The translations under genes and the position numbers were made by a program. Positions 61,077-64,000 of a stretch of 64,000 nt of DNA are shown piece by piece (within the stretch, counting starts at the first letter, position 1; each line of letters starts with the position of its first letter). Source of the stretch: DATARH01 sp963705325 (lineage in GTDB: Bacteria; Pseudomonadota; Alphaproteobacteria; ATCC43930; CGMCC-115725). The DNA lies in NCBI GenBank assembly GCA_963705325.1, contig OY970069.1, positions 1,116,001 to 1,180,000 on the forward strand, read 5' to 3'. The notes beneath the pieces were generated by a model that saw only the letters and a list, made by a program, of their open reading frames with translations, was not told the DNA's origin and did not search any database.

Positions 61077-61282
61077 TGCCATCCGACCGCATGAAAAGGC
61101 GCCACGTACGCGAGAAAACCCTCATCGACCACCTGGCAGACAAGATGTTCGAGCCGGAGACCTCAATTAACGGGCAGCCAAATCACGCTCCCACCACCTC
61201 AACTGGCCTTCCGATCGAAGAGCAGGTGCGAAAGGAGTGGAATCCTCGAAAGGGCGGACTTCCCATCCTGAGCCGCAAATAA
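61076..61282 (+). CDS. Small hypothetical protein, 68 aa
   Basis: Begins MPSDRMKRRHVREKTLIDHL at the ATG at 61076, coupled to the 60-aa gene by a one-base overlap. Basic N-terminal half, and a C-terminus ending EWNPRKGGLPILSRK. No membrane helix or cysteines. Translationally coupled two-gene unit of unknown function. Confidence 0.6.
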   Translation: MPSDRMKRRHVREKTLIDHLADKMFEPETSINGQPNHAPTTSTGLPIEEQVRKEWNPRKGGLPILSRK

Positions 61283-61599
61283 CGCGGTCTAATGCTATGG
61301 CTGCCAGGGGCACGCCCATACGCATCGAGCAAGCGTAGCGTGATTTTGCCGGCCTTTTAGAGCTTGTGGCGGATGATGGTCGCGACGGCAGGTGGTCCCT
61401 CTTCGACAGAGGCATTTGGGTTGTGCTCCAACCAAGCGTGAACCGCGCGGTTGCAAACGCTTATTGGTGGCGCTCGCGGCCGCGTTATCCAACATCCGAA
61501 TTGTGGCTGCTTTCGGCGCAATTCGGTAGCGCCGGTGCGGTCCGATAAATGTCCGGTTGCTGAACTGTTAGCGGTCGTCCCGCCCCGACGGTGGGGACC

Positions 61600-61910
61600 G
61601 CTCCTCATGCCCAAAAAGGGACCCCCGCAGCGCAGCAGGTGGTTACCGCATCACTCGACCGGCTGTGGTTTGCCGCAGCGCGGGCGCGCTCGAAATCGCG
61701 CACGACGACGGCGTTTGATCTTCCCGTCAAGCGCCTCGATGCGGGCGATCGCGGCATCGCTCAACTCCCGCGCCGAAACCTTGCGCGCCACCAGGTCATC
61801 TCGCAGCTCGATCGCGCTGCGGTAGGGAGCGGTAGACGGCGCGGCAGCGTCGAATCCGCCGGTGCCGCCGCACCGGCCAGAACCGCTCGCCGTGTCAGAT
61901 CGCTCGCCAT
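61600..61910 (-). pseudogene. Amidase N-terminal remnant
   Basis: From the ATG at 61910 a Tat-type signal peptide (MASDLTRRAVLAGAAAPADS) runs into a frame change. A second frame gives STAPYRSAIELRDDLVARKV, SARELSDAAIARIEALDGKI, and one extra base later gives NAVVVRDFERARAAA. Together these are the first about 90 residues of an amidase-signature enzyme. The catalytic Ser-Ser-Lys region is missing and the sequence fades near 61600. A true relic, truncated as well as frameshifted. It lies just downstream of the TAP-like hydrolase on the same strand. Confidence 0.7.
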
Positions 61911-61937
61911 CGTGCCCTCTCATCCTGGCCTGACCAC

Positions 61938-63431
61938 TTAGGGTGCCCCCTGTTTCGGAAGAAAACGGATAGGTGCGGCGCGATCGGCGCACGATGTGTC
62001 GGCTGGCCGTGCGGGGTTGTCGATGAAGTCTGCGGCGATTTTGGCACCGCACGGACTGAATCCCCTGACGTTGTGACCGATGCGGGGAAACTCGACCCAG
62101 CGCGCGTTAGCACCAATCTGTGCCGCGACGTGCTGGCTCTGGAATGGCCGCGTGACGGGGTCGAATTCGCCCGCCAGGACCAGCGTCGGCACGGCGGTGC
62201 CGATCGGCACGAGCGGCGCGGGTCCGAGTCCCGACCAATCGTCGCAGAGACCATAAGGCTGCAAACGGTCGAGCACGCTGGCACCGACCGGAAGCGGGTC
62301 GCGATAATGCGGACGATCGCGGCATTCGACGGCAACGTTGGTCGCGCGGTTCGTCTCCACCACCATGGCCGCGAACGCGGACGCAAGAACCTTTTCGACC
62401 CCCTGGCTGTCACCGTCCTGCGCGGCTGCGATCAGGCGCGGCAAACTCGGATAGGCAGCGGGATAGTAGATAAGATTGCCGACGAGATCCTCGAACAGGG
62501 TCGAAGTGAGGCTCACCCGATCTTCGGGAAGATGCATCTCCGGCGGGGCGGCAACGGTCAGTGGCGCCCGGGCGAGCCTGGACACCGTCTCTCGGTAGGT
62601 TGCCACGAGGTCGGGATAGGCGGCGGCGCAAGCGTGATCGCTGGCGCAATACCCGAAGAACGCATCGAGCGCGTCGGTGGTGTTGACCGACTGCATCGGC
62701 CTCGGATCCGGCGGATAGATTGAATCGAGCACGGCGGAACGCACCGCAGCGGGGTGCAGCGCGAGCAATGTCATGGCGACCGTCGTGCCATAGGATTCGC
62801 CGTAGACGTTCCAGCGCTCGATCCCAAGGGCCCGTCGCACCCACTCGAAATCCGCGACGGTGACGCTGGTGCCGAAATCCGTCAGATCAAGGCCGTGTGC
62901 GATTGCCTCGGCGCGGCACGCCGCATAGACGGTCCGGCGCTTGGCCAATGCATCGTCGCTCGGGTCCGTAGCGACGATGACCGCAACATCGAGGAGCGCC
63001 CCGTCGAGGTCCGGGCAGAACTTCGGTTCAGAGCGGCCGGCGCCCCGTTGATCGACGAGGATAAGATCGCGATCTGGGGCGTAGGGCGTGCGGGCCTGAT
63101 GGTCAGCGTAAATTGTAAGCGGGCTACCTGGACCGCCGTTGATATAGACCACGGGATCGGGAAGCGCGGGCTGCTGCGCGCTCCTGACGACGACGACCGC
63201 TAGCCTGAACCGGCCGGCGCCAGGGTTGTCGTAGTTCTGCGGGACGCTGACGGTGCCGCAATGAAGGCGAGGCAGGATCTCTGGCGTCACATTGGGCAAG
63301 GAACACGGCGCATCGACAAAGGTCGGTTCAGATAAATCTACTTGGGCGAAACTTCGACCCTGCGGCGCGGAAGCGGCGATAAACGCGAGGGCGGCCGCGA
63401 ACCATAATTGCCTTGGCGATTTTGCGGGCAA
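61938..63431 (-). CDS. Exported alpha/beta hydrolase with TAP-like C-terminal domain
   Basis: 497 aa. Signal peptide at residues 1-29. The oxyanion loop is NGGPGSP (98-104), the nucleophile Ser213 is in GESYGTT, the acid in GEFDPVT and the His in RIGHNVRGF. The C-terminal TAP_C region has paired cysteines (VECRDRPHY, YGLCDDW, SPCGAK). Relatives are tripeptidyl/proline-iminopeptidase-like exopeptidases or esterases. Periplasmic peptide trimming would fit a peptide-scavenging organism with many peptide-binding proteins, but the substrate is not proven. Confidence 0.9.
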   Translation of the reverse strand: MPAKSPRQLWFAAALAFIAASAPQGRSFAQVDLSEPTFVDAPCSLPNVTPEILPRLHCGTVSVPQNYDNPGAGRFRLAVVVVRSAQQPALPDPVVYINGGPGSPLTIYADHQARTPYAPDRDLILVDQRGAGRSEPKFCPDLDGALLDVAVIVATDPSDDALAKRRTVYAACRAEAIAHGLDLTDFGTSVTVADFEWVRRALGIERWNVYGESYGTTVAMTLLALHPAAVRSAVLDSIYPPDPRPMQSVNTTDALDAFFGYCASDHACAAAYPDLVATYRETVSRLARAPLTVAAPPEMHLPEDRVSLTSTLFEDLVGNLIYYPAAYPSLPRLIAAAQDGDSQGVEKVLASAFAAMVVETNRATNVAVECRDRPHYRDPLPVGASVLDRLQPYGLCDDWSGLGPAPLVPIGTAVPTLVLAGEFDPVTRPFQSQHVAAQIGANARWVEFPRIGHNVRGFSPCGAKIAADFIDNPARPADTSCADRAAPIRFLPKQGAP

Positions 63432-64000
63432 AGCCGCTCTCCCTGACTTTGGCTGATCTCGCTGCCAACCCCGGCCCGCGCGGTCCGACAGGTCTTGCCG
63501 ATTTCATATCGCTGGCTCGCCGATTTGTCCAAACGCTGCCCGATTTTGGAATCGGCCAGCTATTCGGCGGTTCGATGCGCGTCTCGTTCGGGCCTTTCGC
63601 AAGCTACCACTGGTTTCCGGCAGACCGGCTCGCCGAGACCCTCCGCATCGGGCTCATCCGGCGGCTGTTTGCGTGCGCGGGATGTGTCCGCTATCGGCGC
63701 ACCGCGCCCGTTGTTGCGTGACCTCATCAATGTCCGATTACCGAGTGGGAAGCGGACACTCAGCCGCGACTGCGTCGTCCTCGCACCCAAATCCGACGCT
63801 GGTCTCGGCCATGCGGAGCTATGCGAGTCGGCAGGGCATAGGCCAGCTGGGCTGGTAGCCCCGACCGTTTTCATTTTCGATCAGCGATCCGCACTTTGCC
63901 AATGACACATGGACGTCGCGGTGTTAGGCATGAACAGATGAGAGTCGGGTAAACCGACCTCGAAGTTGAACAGGCGCAACGCGTCAGCCCGCGGACAGCA
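63432..64000. other. Gene-free right end of the window
   Basis: About 570 bases. Several frames are open, but none has a ribosome site, family resemblance or consistent codon bias. Sequence around 63640-63780 (TGTCCGCTATCGGCG and similar) resembles the noncoding style of the 104-bp repeat family. No RNA gene seen. Confidence 0.4.

Noticed and set aside
62073..63203. Long plus-strand frames opposite the TAP-like hydrolase
   Set aside because: They are antisense shadows of a clearly recognisable hydrolase in GC-rich DNA.
63413..63905. Open frames at the right end of the window
   Set aside because: No ribosome site, family resemblance or stable codon bias; the region resembles repeat-rich intergenic DNA.
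1..64000. CRISPR array
   Set aside because: No regularly spaced short direct repeats with unique spacers were seen; repeats here are palindromic and irregularly dispersed.

Overview
The window is GC-rich (roughly mid-60s percent G+C by eye), densely packed chromosomal DNA. Its gene content points to an alphaproteobacterium of the Rhizobiales/Rhodospirillales type: several family-5 peptide ABC-transporter binding proteins, branched-chain 2-oxoacid dehydrogenase genes, a CoxL-type molybdoenzyme subunit, composite REP-like palindromes, and TTAA-N7-TTAA (CtrA-type) boxes in front of small orphan genes. I cannot name the genus.

Layout. 0-3.6 kb: an SDR oxidoreductase and a convergent NMT1/SsuABC-like ABC transporter, two of whose three genes carry single-base frameshifts. 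3.7-9.4 kb: universal stress protein, an exported small protein, a 448-aa orphan, hisI next to a Rieske oxygenase, and ribF. 9.5-11.3 kb: an orphan gene and an intact IS3-family (IS407-group-like) element with a 4-bp target duplication. 11.5-17.4 kb: a haloacetate-dehalogenase-like hydrolase divergent from three tandem paralogous peptide-binding proteins that have no permease beside them. 17.5-25.6 kb: threonine synthase, M16 protease, GNAT acetyltransferase, two YqgE proteins around a peroxiredoxin, an APH-like kinase, 3-hydroxyacyl-CoA dehydrogenase and an SDR. 25.6-27.5 kb: a TIR-NB-ARC protein (NLR-like, candidate anti-phage immunity gene). 27.8-33.5 kb: the branched-chain 2-oxoacid dehydrogenase genes E1alpha, E1beta and E2, broken by about twenty clustered indels and one nonsense codon, followed by an intact E3 and a GmhB-like phosphatase.

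34.0-47.0 kb: a segment bounded by two copies of a 44-bp tRNA-Gln 3' fragment. It carries SDR/LysR, an EmrAB-type efflux pair, and a complete dipeptide/oligopeptide ABC operon with a second binding protein convergent on it. 47.0-52 kb: a small integrated element made of tyrosine integrase, orphan gene, AlpA-like regulator, PC4-like DNA-binding protein and terminase-small-subunit-like protein. It resembles a phage satellite or prophage remnant. Two identical 16-bp parS-like palindromes flank its terminase-like gene.

52-55.4 kb: a tandem-DUF427 protein divergent from an orphan CoxL/XdhA-like molybdopterin subunit. 55.7-61.3 kb: an AT-richer run of small orphan genes, one of them a 59-aa membrane protein, plus a REC-EAL protein whose EAL domain lacks key acidic residues. 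Three of the orphans have CtrA-like boxes about 40-70 bp upstream of their starts. 61.6-63.4 kb: an amidase remnant and an exported TAP-like alpha/beta hydrolase. Dispersed palindromic repeats of at least three families occupy many of the gaps, and one family lies inside the E2 gene.
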